In this document: positions 28,193-37,638 of the stretch, piece by piece
Numbering within the stretch: position 1 is the first letter of the stretch
How the letters are laid out: every line of letters starts with the position of its first letter
NCBI GenBank assembly: GCA_001487125.1
Contig: LN913013.1
Coordinates: 1,653,110 to 1,717,109, forward strand
DNA from: Gabonibacter massiliensis
Lineage (GTDB): Bacteria; Bacteroidota; Bacteroidia; Bacteroidales; Marinifilaceae
Direction of reading: 5' to 3'
Length of the DNA: 64,000 nucleotides
Program-made: the position numbers and the translations under genes
The notes under the pieces: generated by a model
The model's database searches: none
The model's input: the letters and a program-made list of their open reading frames with translations, nothing else
What the model was told of the DNA's origin: nothing

Positions 28193-28240
28193 GAAACAAA
28201 AAGCCGGTCGAAAGTAAAATTTCGACCGGCTTTTTGTTTC
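28193..28240. terminator. Very strong bidirectional terminator (tRNA operon / clpB)
   Basis: A perfect 21-bp stem runs from 28193-28213 to 28220-28240 with loop GTAAAA. The stem core is GCCGGTCGAAA, flanked by A-run and T-run. It separates the rightward tRNA operon from the leftward clpB gene. Confidence 0.95.
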
Positions 28241-28251
28241 AACGCCATTTT

Positions 28252-30843
28252 TTATTTATTTTTAAAAATCAAGTGATCGTTCTCAACATCCACAACGATA
28301 TGGCTATCTTTGGAAACCTGTTCGGCCAATATCTGTTTGGAAAGGTCATTTAACAAGTTTCGTTGGATAATTCGTTTAACGGGACGCGCCCCGAACTGCG
28401 GATCATAACCCGCTTCCGCGATCCACTCGACCGCTTTACCCGTTACGTCCAAAATAATTCCATTGTTAGCAAGCATTTTATTGACACCATTAACCTGCAA
28501 TCGAACGATATCCACAATCTCGGATTTTTGTAAAGGAGTAAACATAATCACCTCATCGATACGATTCAGAAATTCCGGACGAATCGTTTTCTTCAACAAC
28601 TCATATACCTCGTGATTGGTCTTTTCCAATACCTCATCCCGGTTATTATCGTTTAAGTCCTTTAGCTTCTCCTGGATAATATGAGCACCGATATTAGAAG
28701 TCATGATGATAATGGTATTTTTAAAATCCACCACCCGGCCTTTATTATCCGTCAACCGACCGTCATCCAATACTTGCAAAAGGATATTGAATACATCCGG
28801 GTGCGCTTTCTCTATCTCATCCAACAAAACAACAGAGTAGGGTTTCCGGCGTACGGCTTCGGTCAGTTGACCGCCTTCATCGTATCCCACGTATCCGGGA
28901 GGTGCCCCGATCAAACGAGAGACAGAATGACGCTCCTGGTATTCGGACATATCGATACGGGTCATCAAAGACTCGTCGTCAAACAGGAACTCGGCCAACG
29001 CTTTGGCCAACTCCGTCTTACCGACTCCGGTCGTTCCCAAAAAGATAAACGAACCAATCGGTCGTTTGGCATCCTGCAATCCGGCCCGATTACGACGCAC
29101 GGCATCCGCCAAAGCGGCAATAGCCACGTCCTGACCGACTACCCGTTTATGCAACTCTTCCTCCAAATGCAATAATTTCTGACGTTCGCTTTGCATCATC
29201 CGGCTTACCGGTATTCCGGTCCATTTAGATACGACCGAAGCTATATCATCCTCCGTAACCTCTTCCCGAATCAAAGAATCTCCATGCTTCATATCGGCCA
29301 GCTTCGCCTTAATCTCCTCAATCCGCTGTTCCGCAGATTTTATTTTACCGTAACGCAATTCGGCCACCTTTCCGTAATCTCCCTCCCGCTCCGCACGGGA
29401 AGCTTCAAATTTATACTGTTCGATGGCATCTTTATTTTTTTGAATCTCATCGATCAAAGACCGTTCAGATTCCCATTGAGCCCGCAATTTCGTACGCTCC
29501 TGATTCAAATCGGCTAATTCTTTTTGGATCTCATCCAACTTCTTGCTTTTTCCATCCCGTTTGATCGCCTCTTTCTCTATCTCAAGCTGTTTGATCTTAC
29601 GATCCAGTTCATCGATCTCTTCAGGAACGGAATTCATCTCCAACCGCAATTTTGCGGCAGCTTCATCCACCAAGTCAATTGCCTTATCCGGCAAGAAACG
29701 ATCGGATATATACCGGTGCGACAACTCAACGGAAGCAATAATGGCATCGTCCGTAATCCGCACTTTATGATGGTTTTCATATCGCTCCTTCAATCCCCGC
29801 ATGATACTGATAGCACTCATGACATCGGGTTCATCGATCATCACTTTCTGAAATCGACGCTCCAAAGCCTTATCTTGTTCAAAATATTTCTGATACTCGT
29901 TCAAAGTGGTCGCTCCGATAGCCCTTAAATCTCCCCGCGCCAACGCCGGCTTTAAAATATTGGCCGCATCCATCGCCCCTTCCGACTTCCCGGCCCCAAC
30001 CAACGTGTGGATCTCATCGATAAAGAGAATGATATCCCCTTCCGACGCCAAAACCTCATTCACCACGGCCTTTAGCCTCTCTTCGAACTCTCCTTTATAT
30101 TTAGCGCCGGCAACCAAAGCTCCCATATCCAAGGAATAGATGCTCTTGGATGCCAAATTCGAAGGGACATCCCCGTTAACGATACGCTGAGCCAACCCTT
30201 CGGCTATAGCCGTCTTACCGACCCCCGGTTCCCCGATCAAAATCGGGTTGTTTTTCGTTCTCCGGGATAAGATTTGCAATACCCGACGAATCTCATCGTC
30301 CCGCCCGATCACCGGATCCAGCTTACCGTTGCGAGCCCGCTCGTTCAGATTAATGGCATATCGCCCCAATGCATCGTAATTGTCTTCGGCCGACTGCGAA
30401 TTCACTTTCGAACCCTTCCTCAACTCCTCGATAGCAGCTTTGACTTCCTTCTCTGTCATTCCGCTATCTTTCAATAATTGCGAAACTTGATCCCGGATGG
30501 ATAACAAGCCCAATATAATGTGTTCCAGAGAGACATACTGGTCACCCATCTCCCCTGCAATCTTCGTTGCTTTTTCCAGCACCTTATTGGTATCTTCGGA
30601 AAGATAAGGCGATCCTCCGGAAACTTTCGGATAGGAATCAATCATCCTATCCAAAGCCGAAACCACGTTCCGTCCGTTAACTCCCAATTTGTTAAAAATA
30701 AAATTAGTGATATTTTCACCTTTAGCAATAATACCTTTCAACAGATGCCCCGTCTCGATGGCCTGTTGCCCTTTTTCCTGCGCAATCTGCACGGCTTCCT
30801 GCACGGCTTCCTGCGACTTAATTGTATAATTATTCATGTTCAT
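28252..30843 (-). CDS. clpB: ATP-dependent disaggregase chaperone
   Basis: A hexameric AAA+ disaggregase that works with DnaK to rescue aggregated proteins after heat or oxidative stress. The 863 residues have the standard order: N-domain (two Clp_N repeats, 1-145), NBD1 with Walker A GEPGVGKT (Lys210), the middle coiled-coil domain around 410-530, NBD2 with Walker A GTTGVGKT (Lys609), and the C-terminal small domain. No ClpP-binding IGL-type loop is expected or seen. Two close ATGs (30843 and 30837) are possible; AAAGGAG lies about 10 bases upstream, a purine-rich site unusual for this phylum. Confidence 0.97.
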   Translation of the reverse strand: MNMNNYTIKSQEAVQEAVQIAQEKGQQAIETGHLLKGIIAKGENITNFIFNKLGVNGRNVVSALDRMIDSYPKVSGGSPYLSEDTNKVLEKATKIAGEMGDQYVSLEHIILGLLSIRDQVSQLLKDSGMTEKEVKAAIEELRKGSKVNSQSAEDNYDALGRYAINLNERARNGKLDPVIGRDDEIRRVLQILSRRTKNNPILIGEPGVGKTAIAEGLAQRIVNGDVPSNLASKSIYSLDMGALVAGAKYKGEFEERLKAVVNEVLASEGDIILFIDEIHTLVGAGKSEGAMDAANILKPALARGDLRAIGATTLNEYQKYFEQDKALERRFQKVMIDEPDVMSAISIMRGLKERYENHHKVRITDDAIIASVELSHRYISDRFLPDKAIDLVDEAAAKLRLEMNSVPEEIDELDRKIKQLEIEKEAIKRDGKSKKLDEIQKELADLNQERTKLRAQWESERSLIDEIQKNKDAIEQYKFEASRAEREGDYGKVAELRYGKIKSAEQRIEEIKAKLADMKHGDSLIREEVTEDDIASVVSKWTGIPVSRMMQSERQKLLHLEEELHKRVVGQDVAIAALADAVRRNRAGLQDAKRPIGSFIFLGTTGVGKTELAKALAEFLFDDESLMTRIDMSEYQERHSVSRLIGAPPGYVGYDEGGQLTEAVRRKPYSVVLLDEIEKAHPDVFNILLQVLDDGRLTDNKGRVVDFKNTIIIMTSNIGAHIIQEKLKDLNDNNRDEVLEKTNHEVYELLKKTIRPEFLNRIDEVIMFTPLQKSEIVDIVRLQVNGVNKMLANNGIILDVTGKAVEWIAEAGYDPQFGARPVKRIIQRNLLNDLSKQILAEQVSKDSHIVVDVENDHLIFKNK

Positions 30844-31018
30844 AGTCTCATGCTCCTTTCGTGTTTAAGGAAATACAAAGGGTATACCGAATCTATAAAC
30901 TAAAAGTTTCACATTTCCTTCTACAAAAAGACGCACAAGATAAAACCATGACTATCAATACATAGAAAATTTTTCCTGCCTCTATGCCGAAACCGAATAG
31001 TTCAAAATGCCCACGCAA

Positions 31019-31068
31019 ATAAGACATTTTGTCATAATTACGGAAAAATAAATGCCAAAATGTCTTAT
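31019..31068 (-). terminator. 13-bp inverted repeat between mtnA and clpB
   Basis: ATAAGACATTTTG (31019-31031) and CAAAATGTCTTAT (31056-31068) are perfect inverted copies with a 24-nt loop. Reading leftward it follows the mtnA stop by 17 bp and is followed by a few Ts. It is probably the mtnA terminator, but it is also in the clpB upstream region and could be a regulator site. Confidence 0.5.
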
Positions 31069-31085
31069 ACACTGTTAAAAGTCTT

Positions 31086-32144
31086 CTATTCCAGCCATTT
31101 TCGGAAAGAATCGGTAAAAGGAGGATATGCAATCCCTTTTTCCGTAATAACGGCCGTTATCAGATTACGAGGAGTAACATCAAAAGCAGGATTATATACT
31201 TTTACCTTATCCGGAGCCATTCGATGAACATACCACTTCTCGGTAACTTCTTCAGGAGGACGCTCTTCTATATGGATTTGCTCACCCGTCGAACAAGCCA
31301 AATCGATCGTAGAAGTCGGTCCCAACACGTAAAAAGGAATCCCGTAATGTTTTGCCAGAACAGCGACTCCAGAAGTTCCTATCTTATTCGCCGCATCTCC
31401 ATTGGCGGCCACCCGGTCACATCCGACCAAAACGGCTTGAACCCACCCTTTTTGCATTACAATCGACGCCATATTATCGCATATCAACGTGACATCCACT
31501 CCTGCTCTCTTTAGTTCGAAAGCCGTTAGCCTGGCCCCTTGCAACAACGGACGAGTTTCATCCGCAAACACCTTAAAATCATATCCGTTCTCTTGCCCCA
31601 AATAGATCGGAGCCAATGCAGTTCCATATTCGGAAACTGCCAAATGACCGGCATTACAATGAGTCAGCAGACCCATTCCGGGAGATAATAACGATAACCC
31701 CCACTCCCCTATCCGCCGACAGGCTGCTGCATCCTCGGAACGAATGGCCTCCGCCTCCCGCCGCATAGCATCTTTCATCCCCCGTACGCCATCGGGTTCA
31801 TGCACCCGGATACAATTTTCCATCCTATCTAAAGCCATAAACAGATTTACGGCCGTCGGACGAGAAGTTGCCAAGTAGCTCTTTATCCGGTCAAACTCTT
31901 TATGAAAGCCCTGCACATCCTCTTCCCGGTAGTTCTGCATACACACCGAAATCCCGCAAGCGGCAGCCACCCCGATCGCCGGAGCCCCTCTCACCCTCAA
32001 CGAGTATATCGCTTCCCATATCTCTTCCGGAGTTTTCAACGCCAGGTATATTTCCTTGTTCGGAAGTTGCGTTTGATCGATAACGATCAATGCCCCTTGT
32101 TCATAATCCGCCCGAACAGTCACTATATCGAAAATCGCATTCAT
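31086..32144 (-). CDS. mtnA: S-methyl-5-thioribose-1-phosphate isomerase
   Basis: Converts 5-methylthioribose-1-phosphate, or the related 5-deoxyribose-1-phosphate, to the ribulose-1-phosphate form. Family motifs visible across 352 residues include SLRVRGAPAIGVAAACG near 50-65, THCNAGHLA, DNMA, GCDRVAANGDAANKIGT and FYVLGPTSTID. The start codon overlaps the stop of the class II aldolase gene by 3-4 bases (ATGA), so the two enzymes are translated together. The pairing points to the dihydroxyacetone-phosphate shunt for salvaging SAM by-products rather than the full methionine salvage pathway. Confidence 0.93.
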   Translation of the reverse strand: MNAIFDIVTVRADYEQGALIVIDQTQLPNKEIYLALKTPEEIWEAIYSLRVRGAPAIGVAAACGISVCMQNYREEDVQGFHKEFDRIKSYLATSRPTAVNLFMALDRMENCIRVHEPDGVRGMKDAMRREAEAIRSEDAAACRRIGEWGLSLLSPGMGLLTHCNAGHLAVSEYGTALAPIYLGQENGYDFKVFADETRPLLQGARLTAFELKRAGVDVTLICDNMASIVMQKGWVQAVLVGCDRVAANGDAANKIGTSGVAVLAKHYGIPFYVLGPTSTIDLACSTGEQIHIEERPPEEVTEKWYVHRMAPDKVKVYNPAFDVTPRNLITAVITEKGIAYPPFTDSFRKWLE

Positions 32145-32809
32145 TGCTCAAATTTTTCCCGTAAACGTTTCAAATCTTTCCTCTCTTCCTCCGAAAAGGG
32201 GATTAAAATATCCTTACGGCATTCCGCCAGATGTACTGCCTGACAATAAGCTTCGAGGTTTTCCAACTTCCAATAGGCCTCTTCCACACTTTTTCCCCAG
32301 GTAATAGCACCGTGTCCTTGCATTATAATTGCGTTACGCCCCAAAGCCAAAGCGCCAACCGCCTTTTCTATCTCCTTCGACCCCGGTCTCGCGTACGACG
32401 CCAATCCTAACTCTCCCAAAAATATCTCCGCTTCCGAAACCACCCCCTCCTTCGGCAGATGTCCGCACAAAGCAAAAGAGGTCGTATAAGGCGGATGGGC
32501 ATGTACACAAGCCCATGCATTCGGATTCCGGCGCATAACAGCAAGATGGGTTTTTATTTCACTCGTACTCGGTCGTTCTCCCGCGAGCTGTCGTCCCTGC
32601 ATATCCACCATACACATATCTTCCGGTTTCATAAATCCCTTAGAGATATAAGTAGGAGTGCATAACACCATACTCTCGTTCAGACGTACGCTGATATTCC
32701 CTCCATTTCCATCCACGTAATTTCGTTGCCACATCCTCTTCCCGATATCACATATTTCCTCCTTCAGGCGTTCTGTCGCTTCCTCGTAAAAAATCTTATT
32801 ATAATCCAT
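32141..32809 (-). CDS. Class II (zinc) aldolase of the fuculose-phosphate aldolase / MtnB superfamily
   Basis: 222 residues from the ATG at 32809 (MDYNKIFYEEATERLKEEI). Zinc ligands of the family are in place: His103 and His105 in CVHAHPPYTT and His166 in MQGHGAI. The acidic catalytic residue is probably Glu84 in STSEIKTH. The N-terminal NYVDGNGGNISVR motif binds phosphate. Members cleave L-fuculose-1-phosphate, L-rhamnulose-1-phosphate or, in the DHAP shunt, 5-deoxy- or 5-methylthio-ribulose-1-phosphate. Overlap with mtnA favours the last, by inference. The frame stays open upstream through tRNA-Leu to 33010, which is clearly not coding. Confidence 0.9.
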   Translation of the reverse strand: MDYNKIFYEEATERLKEEICDIGKRMWQRNYVDGNGGNISVRLNESMVLCTPTYISKGFMKPEDMCMVDMQGRQLAGERPSTSEIKTHLAVMRRNPNAWACVHAHPPYTTSFALCGHLPKEGVVSEAEIFLGELGLASYARPGSKEIEKAVGALALGRNAIIMQGHGAITWGKSVEEAYWKLENLEAYCQAVHLAECRKDILIPFSEEERKDLKRLREKFEQ

Positions 32810-32882
32810 ATTATCTTTATTGAAAACCCTCCCTACAAAATTAGACAATTCGCATGGAAACGCCACCATATTACGAAAAGAA

Positions 32883-32908
32883 AAAGCCTCCGATTTCTCG
32901 GAGGCTTT
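32883..32908 (-). terminator. Terminator of tRNA-Leu (CAA)
   Basis: An 11-bp perfect stem AAAGCCTCCGA/TCGGAGGCTTT with a 4-nt loop is followed by a T-rich tract when read leftward. It directly abuts the 3' end of tRNA-Leu. Confidence 0.88.
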
Positions 32909-32909
32909 G

Positions 32910-32994
32910 TACCCAGGGCGGGAATCGAACCCGCACGTCTTTAAGGGACACTGGATTTTGAGTCCAGCGCGTCTACCAATTCCGCCACCTGGGC
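32910..32994 (-). tRNA. tRNA-Leu (CAA)
   Basis: On the minus strand: acceptor GCCCAGG, D-arm GGCGGAATTGGTAGACGC, anticodon stem-loop CTGGACTCAAAATCCAG with anticodon CAA, a long variable arm, and T-arm GCGGGTTCGATTCCCGC. The final acceptor strand is CCTGGGT with A73. CCA is not encoded. Confidence 0.96.
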
Positions 32995-33153
32995 AAGAAC
33001 TCGGGTGCAAAAGTAGTGCTTTTCTTCAAATTTCCAAAAAAAACGATTCTTTTTTTATAGATATTCTTTACATTTTCGTCTGAAATCCCATAAAGAATTC
33101 AGTTTACAACACGATTAAGGACCATGAATGGAGGTGAACGGGATATTTTTAGT

Positions 33154-33161
33154 TATATTTG
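33154..33161 (+). promoter_or_regulatory. Possible -7 element of the TonB-receptor gene
   Basis: TATATTTG, a perfect TAnnTTTG box, lies 26 bp before the ATG at 33188. No convincing -33 partner was found, so this is tentative. Confidence 0.4.
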
Positions 33162-33187
33162 TGAATTCCGAACTCAAATAAACCGTT

Positions 33188-35596
33188 ATGAAAATCCGAC
33201 GAATACTTCTTTTTCTTTTTTTTAATCTTTTCCTTTTTTCCTCTTTTGCACAGGAAAAAGGGGTAGTAAAAGGACGAGTAGTCGATCGTAAAAATAATGA
33301 ACCCATTCCTTTTGCCAATGTAATCATCTGGAAAACGACCATCGGAGTTACTACCGACACCAATGGTTATTTCCGAATCGAAAAAATACCACTCGGTTTT
33401 AATCGACTCGAAGTAAGCAGTTTAGGCTACAAAACGATCCTGTCTGAAGAGTTTATGGTAAATACGGCTTCGGAAAAAAACATTAATATTGAACTGGAAG
33501 AGAGTAGCTTCGCTTTAGATCAGGTGACCATAAAAGCCGATCCCTTTCGTAAAACCAGCAACAGTCCCATATCTCTGCAACGGATCGGAATTGCCGAAAT
33601 CGAGAAAAATCCGGGAGGTAACCGGGATATTTCCAAGGTATTGCAATCGATGCCGGGAGTCCTTTCTTCTCCCGCATTCCGAAACGATTTCATTGTCAGA
33701 GGAGGAGGTCCAAGTGAAAATCGTTTTTACTTGGATAATGTGGAAATACCTAATCTAAATCATTTCGCCACCCAAGGTTCCTCCGGGGGAGTAGTAAGTA
33801 TCATTAACGTGGATTTTGTCAAGGAAGTCGATTTTTATGCCGGAGCTTTCCCGGCATCGAGGGGTAATTTGATGAGTTCTTTATTGGAGTTCAAACAAAT
33901 AGCGGGAAATCCGGATAAATTAAAATTCAGGGGCACTTTAGGAGCAACCGATTTCGGTCTCTCCATCGACGGACCTCTAACTCCCAAAACGACATTCATT
34001 GCCTCGGCCCGCCGGAGCTATCTTAAAATGTTGTTCAATATCATCGGACTGCCATTTTTACCCGTATACAATGACTTCCAGTTCAAAACAGAAACAACAA
34101 TCGACGGCAAGGATAAACTGACCGTTATCGGTATAGGAGCTTACGATGTAAATCATTTGAATAAAGGGATGAAGCACCCTGACGACAATCAAAAATATTT
34201 ACTCCGTTATTTACCGGAAAGTAAACAATGGAGTTATACCATAGGCATCACTTACAGGCATTACGGCAAACATTGGAACAACCTCTTCGTGCTGAGCAGA
34301 AGTACTCTACAAAATGAAATCGAAAAGTATACAGACAATAACCAAAACCGTCCGAAATCAACGGACTATAGTTCGGGTGAAACCGAAAACAAATTTCGTT
34401 TCGAACATCAACGGTTGCTAAAAGCCAGCATCCAACTCAATTTAGGTACGGGTATCGAGCATGCGGCCTACAAGAATAAAACCGTCAAAACATTATTCAC
34501 GCAAGGAGATATTTCCTCCATTCATTACAATCACGATTTCCATTTTTTTAAATGGTCCTTTTTCGGACAAGCTAGTAAAATATTCGGAGATGAAAAGTTA
34601 ACCCTCTCTTTGGGCATTCGGGCAGACGGGAACAATTACTCTTCCGATATGCAAAATCCTTTCAAGCAACTCTCCCCCCGTTTCTCTTTATCCTACGGAT
34701 TAACACCATTCTGGTACATCAATTTCAACGTGGGACGCTATTACCAGTTACCCTCCTACACGACCATGGGATACGCGAATGCGGAAGGCCTCCTCGTGAA
34801 TAAAGACAATCATTTAAAATACATTTCAACCGATCATTACGTTGCCGGTATCGAATTCCGCATAGGAGACCTTACCCGGATAACCCTCGAAAGTTTCTAT
34901 AAAAAATACGATCATTACCCTGTCTCTTTGTTGGACAGTATCGTCTTGGCCAATAAAGGTACGGATTATGTCGCCGTGGGAGACGAACCGGTAAAATCTT
35001 CAGGAGAAGGCCGGGCATACGGAATCGAATTCATGTTACGAACCCAGAAACTTTTCGGACTCACGGCTTCTGTTGCCTATACATATTATTACTCGGAATT
35101 TAAAAAAATGGATAAAAATTTTCGACCGACATCTGTTTATATTCCGAGCAGCTGGGACAATCGACACATTTTCTCGTTAACAGCGATACGGAAATTCGGG
35201 AATTGGGATATCGGGATGAAGTGGCGTTACGCGAACGGGGCTCCTTCCACCCCTTACGATGCAAAGACCAGTTCTTTAATCGTCGCATGGGACGCCAAAC
35301 ATCAACCCTATTACGACTATTCTCGTTTCAACAGCGAACGGGCCTCGGCCTTCCACCAATTGGACATACGGGTCGATCGAAGTTTTTATTTCCATCGTTG
35401 GTCTTTGATCTTATACGCTGATATTCAAAATATCTATAACCATAAAACCAAAAGTCCGGATTTATTAGTTCCAGCAGAGAACCCGGATGGTAGTTACATC
35501 GTAGATAAAAACAATCCGGACCATTATATCATGAGATATATTAAAAACGATACAGGTACACTACTTCCATCCATTGGAATTATTATTGATTTTTAA
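33188..35596 (+). CDS. TonB-dependent receptor with carboxypeptidase-regulatory-like domain
   Basis: An outer-membrane transporter of 802 residues with a signal peptide (FFNLFLFSSFA, cleavage near 21). A CarboxypepD_reg-like beta-sandwich at about 24-105 (GVVKGRVVDRKNNEPIPFANV) is followed by a plug domain around 125-235 (ISKVLQSMPGVLSS, FIVRGGGPSENRFYLDNVEIP) and a beta-barrel ending in SIGIIIDF with C-terminal Phe. There is no SusD partner and no STN domain, so it is not a SusC-type receptor. The substrate is unknown; metal chelates or cofactors are the usual cargo of such stand-alone receptors. The HAD phosphatase follows 13 bp later and is co-transcribed. Confidence 0.92.
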   Translation: MKIRRILLFLFFNLFLFSSFAQEKGVVKGRVVDRKNNEPIPFANVIIWKTTIGVTTDTNGYFRIEKIPLGFNRLEVSSLGYKTILSEEFMVNTASEKNINIELEESSFALDQVTIKADPFRKTSNSPISLQRIGIAEIEKNPGGNRDISKVLQSMPGVLSSPAFRNDFIVRGGGPSENRFYLDNVEIPNLNHFATQGSSGGVVSIINVDFVKEVDFYAGAFPASRGNLMSSLLEFKQIAGNPDKLKFRGTLGATDFGLSIDGPLTPKTTFIASARRSYLKMLFNIIGLPFLPVYNDFQFKTETTIDGKDKLTVIGIGAYDVNHLNKGMKHPDDNQKYLLRYLPESKQWSYTIGITYRHYGKHWNNLFVLSRSTLQNEIEKYTDNNQNRPKSTDYSSGETENKFRFEHQRLLKASIQLNLGTGIEHAAYKNKTVKTLFTQGDISSIHYNHDFHFFKWSFFGQASKIFGDEKLTLSLGIRADGNNYSSDMQNPFKQLSPRFSLSYGLTPFWYINFNVGRYYQLPSYTTMGYANAEGLLVNKDNHLKYISTDHYVAGIEFRIGDLTRITLESFYKKYDHYPVSLLDSIVLANKGTDYVAVGDEPVKSSGEGRAYGIEFMLRTQKLFGLTASVAYTYYYSEFKKMDKNFRPTSVYIPSSWDNRHIFSLTAIRKFGNWDIGMKWRYANGAPSTPYDAKTSSLIVAWDAKHQPYYDYSRFNSERASAFHQLDIRVDRSFYFHRWSLILYADIQNIYNHKTKSPDLLVPAENPDGSYIVDKNNPDHYIMRYIKNDTGTLLPSIGIIIDF

Positions 35597-35609
35597 ACAC
35601 CAGAACCAT

Positions 35610-36236
35610 ATGATAAAGAACATTATTTTCGACTTAGGCGGAGTTGTCGTAGAATGGAATCCCAAACTCATCCTCCAAACCTTTCCCGGTAATCCGGATC
35701 TCATTCGATACATTCACGCGAACGGCTTTTTCTCCAACTATTGGTCGGCATACGACAAAGGCATCCTGACCAGAGAACAGGTTATAGAGAAAATCGCACC
35801 TTTAACAGGCTGTTCCGTGGAAGATTGTAATGAATTTATAGAATTCGTGAAAGTTTCATTAGTCAATATACCGGAAACGGAAAAGCTGATTCAAGAATTA
35901 TCCCAACGGGATTATAAATTATTTTGCCTCTCTAATATGTCCGAAGATTTTTATGAATACCTGAAGCCAAGAAAAGTTTTCAGTTATTTCGAAGGAAAAA
36001 TCATCTCCGCCATCGAAAAGATGGTCAAACCGGATCGAGAAATATACGAATTGCTTCTGAATCGTTATCATTTGAAAGCAGAAGAATCCTTGTTTATTGA
36101 CGATTTGCCAGCCAATATTCAGGCAGCTCAAAAGATGGGGATACATACCGTACATTTCACGGATAAAGAGAAAGCATACCAAGAGATTAAAGACAGACTG
36201 AAGACTTCCCAAAGATGTATCGTCGAATCCGTTTAG
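35610..36236 (+). CDS. HAD-superfamily phosphatase, YihX-like
   Basis: A cytosolic hydrolase of 208 residues from the ATG at 35610. Motif I is FDLGGVVVEWNP, with nucleophile Asp8 and Gly two residues later, as in the YihX / HAD-IA variant-3 group rather than the DxD class. Motif II is CLSNMS, motif III the lysine in MVKPDREIYE, and motif IV FIDDLPANI. Relatives dephosphorylate sugar phosphates such as glucose-1-phosphate. It is the last gene of the receptor transcript and its stop overlaps the stop of the convergent MATE gene. Confidence 0.9.
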   Translation: MIKNIIFDLGGVVVEWNPKLILQTFPGNPDLIRYIHANGFFSNYWSAYDKGILTREQVIEKIAPLTGCSVEDCNEFIEFVKVSLVNIPETEKLIQELSQRDYKLFCLSNMSEDFYEYLKPRKVFSYFEGKIISAIEKMVKPDREIYELLLNRYHLKAEESLFIDDLPANIQAAQKMGIHTVHFTDKEKAYQEIKDRLKTSQRCIVESV

Positions 36237-37573
36237 CGATTCCGCAAAACATAGTAATAACGGAAACACAACATCACTCCGGTAAGGGTCAGTCCTACAG
36301 GATACCCGATCCATATTCCCTCAATACCCCTATTCAACACAAAACCAAGTATGTAGGAAACCGGCAGGGCAATCACAAAATAACCGACAAACGAAATGAC
36401 AGCCATGGAGGTGACATCCGCAATTCCCCGTAAAGAATTTGCATACGTGATCTGTAAACAATCCCCGAATTGATAAAAAACCATAATCACCATTAATACG
36501 GCGACCAAATGTACCACCTCTCCCGAAGTCGTAAAAATATACCCGATATATCCTCTACTAAAGAAAAAAAAGCATGCCACAGCGGCAGCCAATACAAAGA
36601 TCAGATGAAAACCTGCCATAGTCGCTTGCCTCACGTTAACAATATCTCCTCTCCCGTAAAAATTACTTACCCTCACGGAGATAGCAGCTCCGACGCCGTA
36701 ATAAACCATAAACCCTAAGGTCGAAACGGCGACGACGACCTGATGAGCAGCCAACGCAATCGTCCCCAGCCATCCGATCATAACCCCGCTCACGCTAAAC
36801 AGAGCCGTTTCCATACCCATTTGCAATCCGACCATCATGCCCATTTTATTAAGTACTCCTACATCTCCCCTATTATAGCTTGTTCGTTTATACCCCACCA
36901 AGTAGCGACGATAGCCGCTTCTACGATAAAACAACATGACAAAAGCAACAAACATAAGCACGCGGGAAGTCAACGTTGAAATTCCGGCTCCCGTCAATCC
37001 TAATGCCGGAGCTCCAAACTTCCCATAGATAAAAATATAATTTCCGATAATATTCAACAGGTTTGCCGACAACATAATACACATAGGAGTAACCGTATCC
37101 GTTATTCCGTCAGCAAATTGTTTAAAACTATTGAACATCATAACAAAAACCAGAGAAGCTAACTGCAAGAGAAAATAGGGACGAATAATCGGTAACAACT
37201 CTTCAGGTTGTCCCATCCTATCCACATAAAGATAAAGTATCCACATGATCACAGACAACAAAATCCCTATACATAGATTAGCCAACAAACTGTTTCTCAA
37301 CAATCCTCCCACCCGGAATTTGTCACCCCGACCGTAATATTGCCCGACCAGGGGCGTTAACCCGTAAGAAAAACCTAAACCGAATAAAATCGGAATATTG
37401 AAAACACTATTGACAAACGAAGCTGCCGCCAAATCCGCTGTACCGTAACGTCCGACCATAATATTATCGGCCAACCCCACCAACACGATGCCCAATTGTC
37501 CCAAAACAATAGGAACACCCAGACGTATCGTATCTACATAATGTCTTCTATACTGCTGAAAATAAGTTACCAT
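36233..37573 (-). CDS. MATE-family efflux transporter
   Basis: A 446-residue polytopic membrane protein with about twelve helices in two similar halves, typical of Na+- or H+-coupled MATE exporters of cationic drugs and metabolites. Family features include the N-terminal LGVPIVLGQLGIVLVGLADNIMVGRYGTADLAAASF and a corresponding second-half stretch GWLGTIALAAHQVVV. It converges on the HAD gene with a 4-bp overlap of their 3' ends and no hairpin between them. The substrate is not predictable from sequence. Confidence 0.92.
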   Translation of the reverse strand: MVTYFQQYRRHYVDTIRLGVPIVLGQLGIVLVGLADNIMVGRYGTADLAAASFVNSVFNIPILFGLGFSYGLTPLVGQYYGRGDKFRVGGLLRNSLLANLCIGILLSVIMWILYLYVDRMGQPEELLPIIRPYFLLQLASLVFVMMFNSFKQFADGITDTVTPMCIMLSANLLNIIGNYIFIYGKFGAPALGLTGAGISTLTSRVLMFVAFVMLFYRRSGYRRYLVGYKRTSYNRGDVGVLNKMGMMVGLQMGMETALFSVSGVMIGWLGTIALAAHQVVVAVSTLGFMVYYGVGAAISVRVSNFYGRGDIVNVRQATMAGFHLIFVLAAAVACFFFFSRGYIGYIFTTSGEVVHLVAVLMVIMVFYQFGDCLQITYANSLRGIADVTSMAVISFVGYFVIALPVSYILGFVLNRGIEGIWIGYPVGLTLTGVMLCFRYYYVLRNR

Positions 37574-37638
37574 TCCCTCTGTTTATTTGACGAGCAAAGA
37601 TAAACAGAAAGAATGGTAAGCAAAATATCGTTCTATAT

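Noticed and set aside
27985-28194. Open frame spanning tRNA-Gly and tRNA-Leu
   Set aside because: It is translated entirely from two clear tRNA genes and their spacer.
30893-31132. 79-residue open frame between clpB and mtnA
   Set aside because: It overlaps the end of mtnA, runs through the 13-bp hairpin, has low-complexity content and no family resemblance. It is probably chance.
32810-33010. N-terminal extension of the class II aldolase frame
   Set aside because: The extension reads through the tRNA-Leu(CAA) gene and its terminator. The family N-terminus begins at the ATG at 32809.
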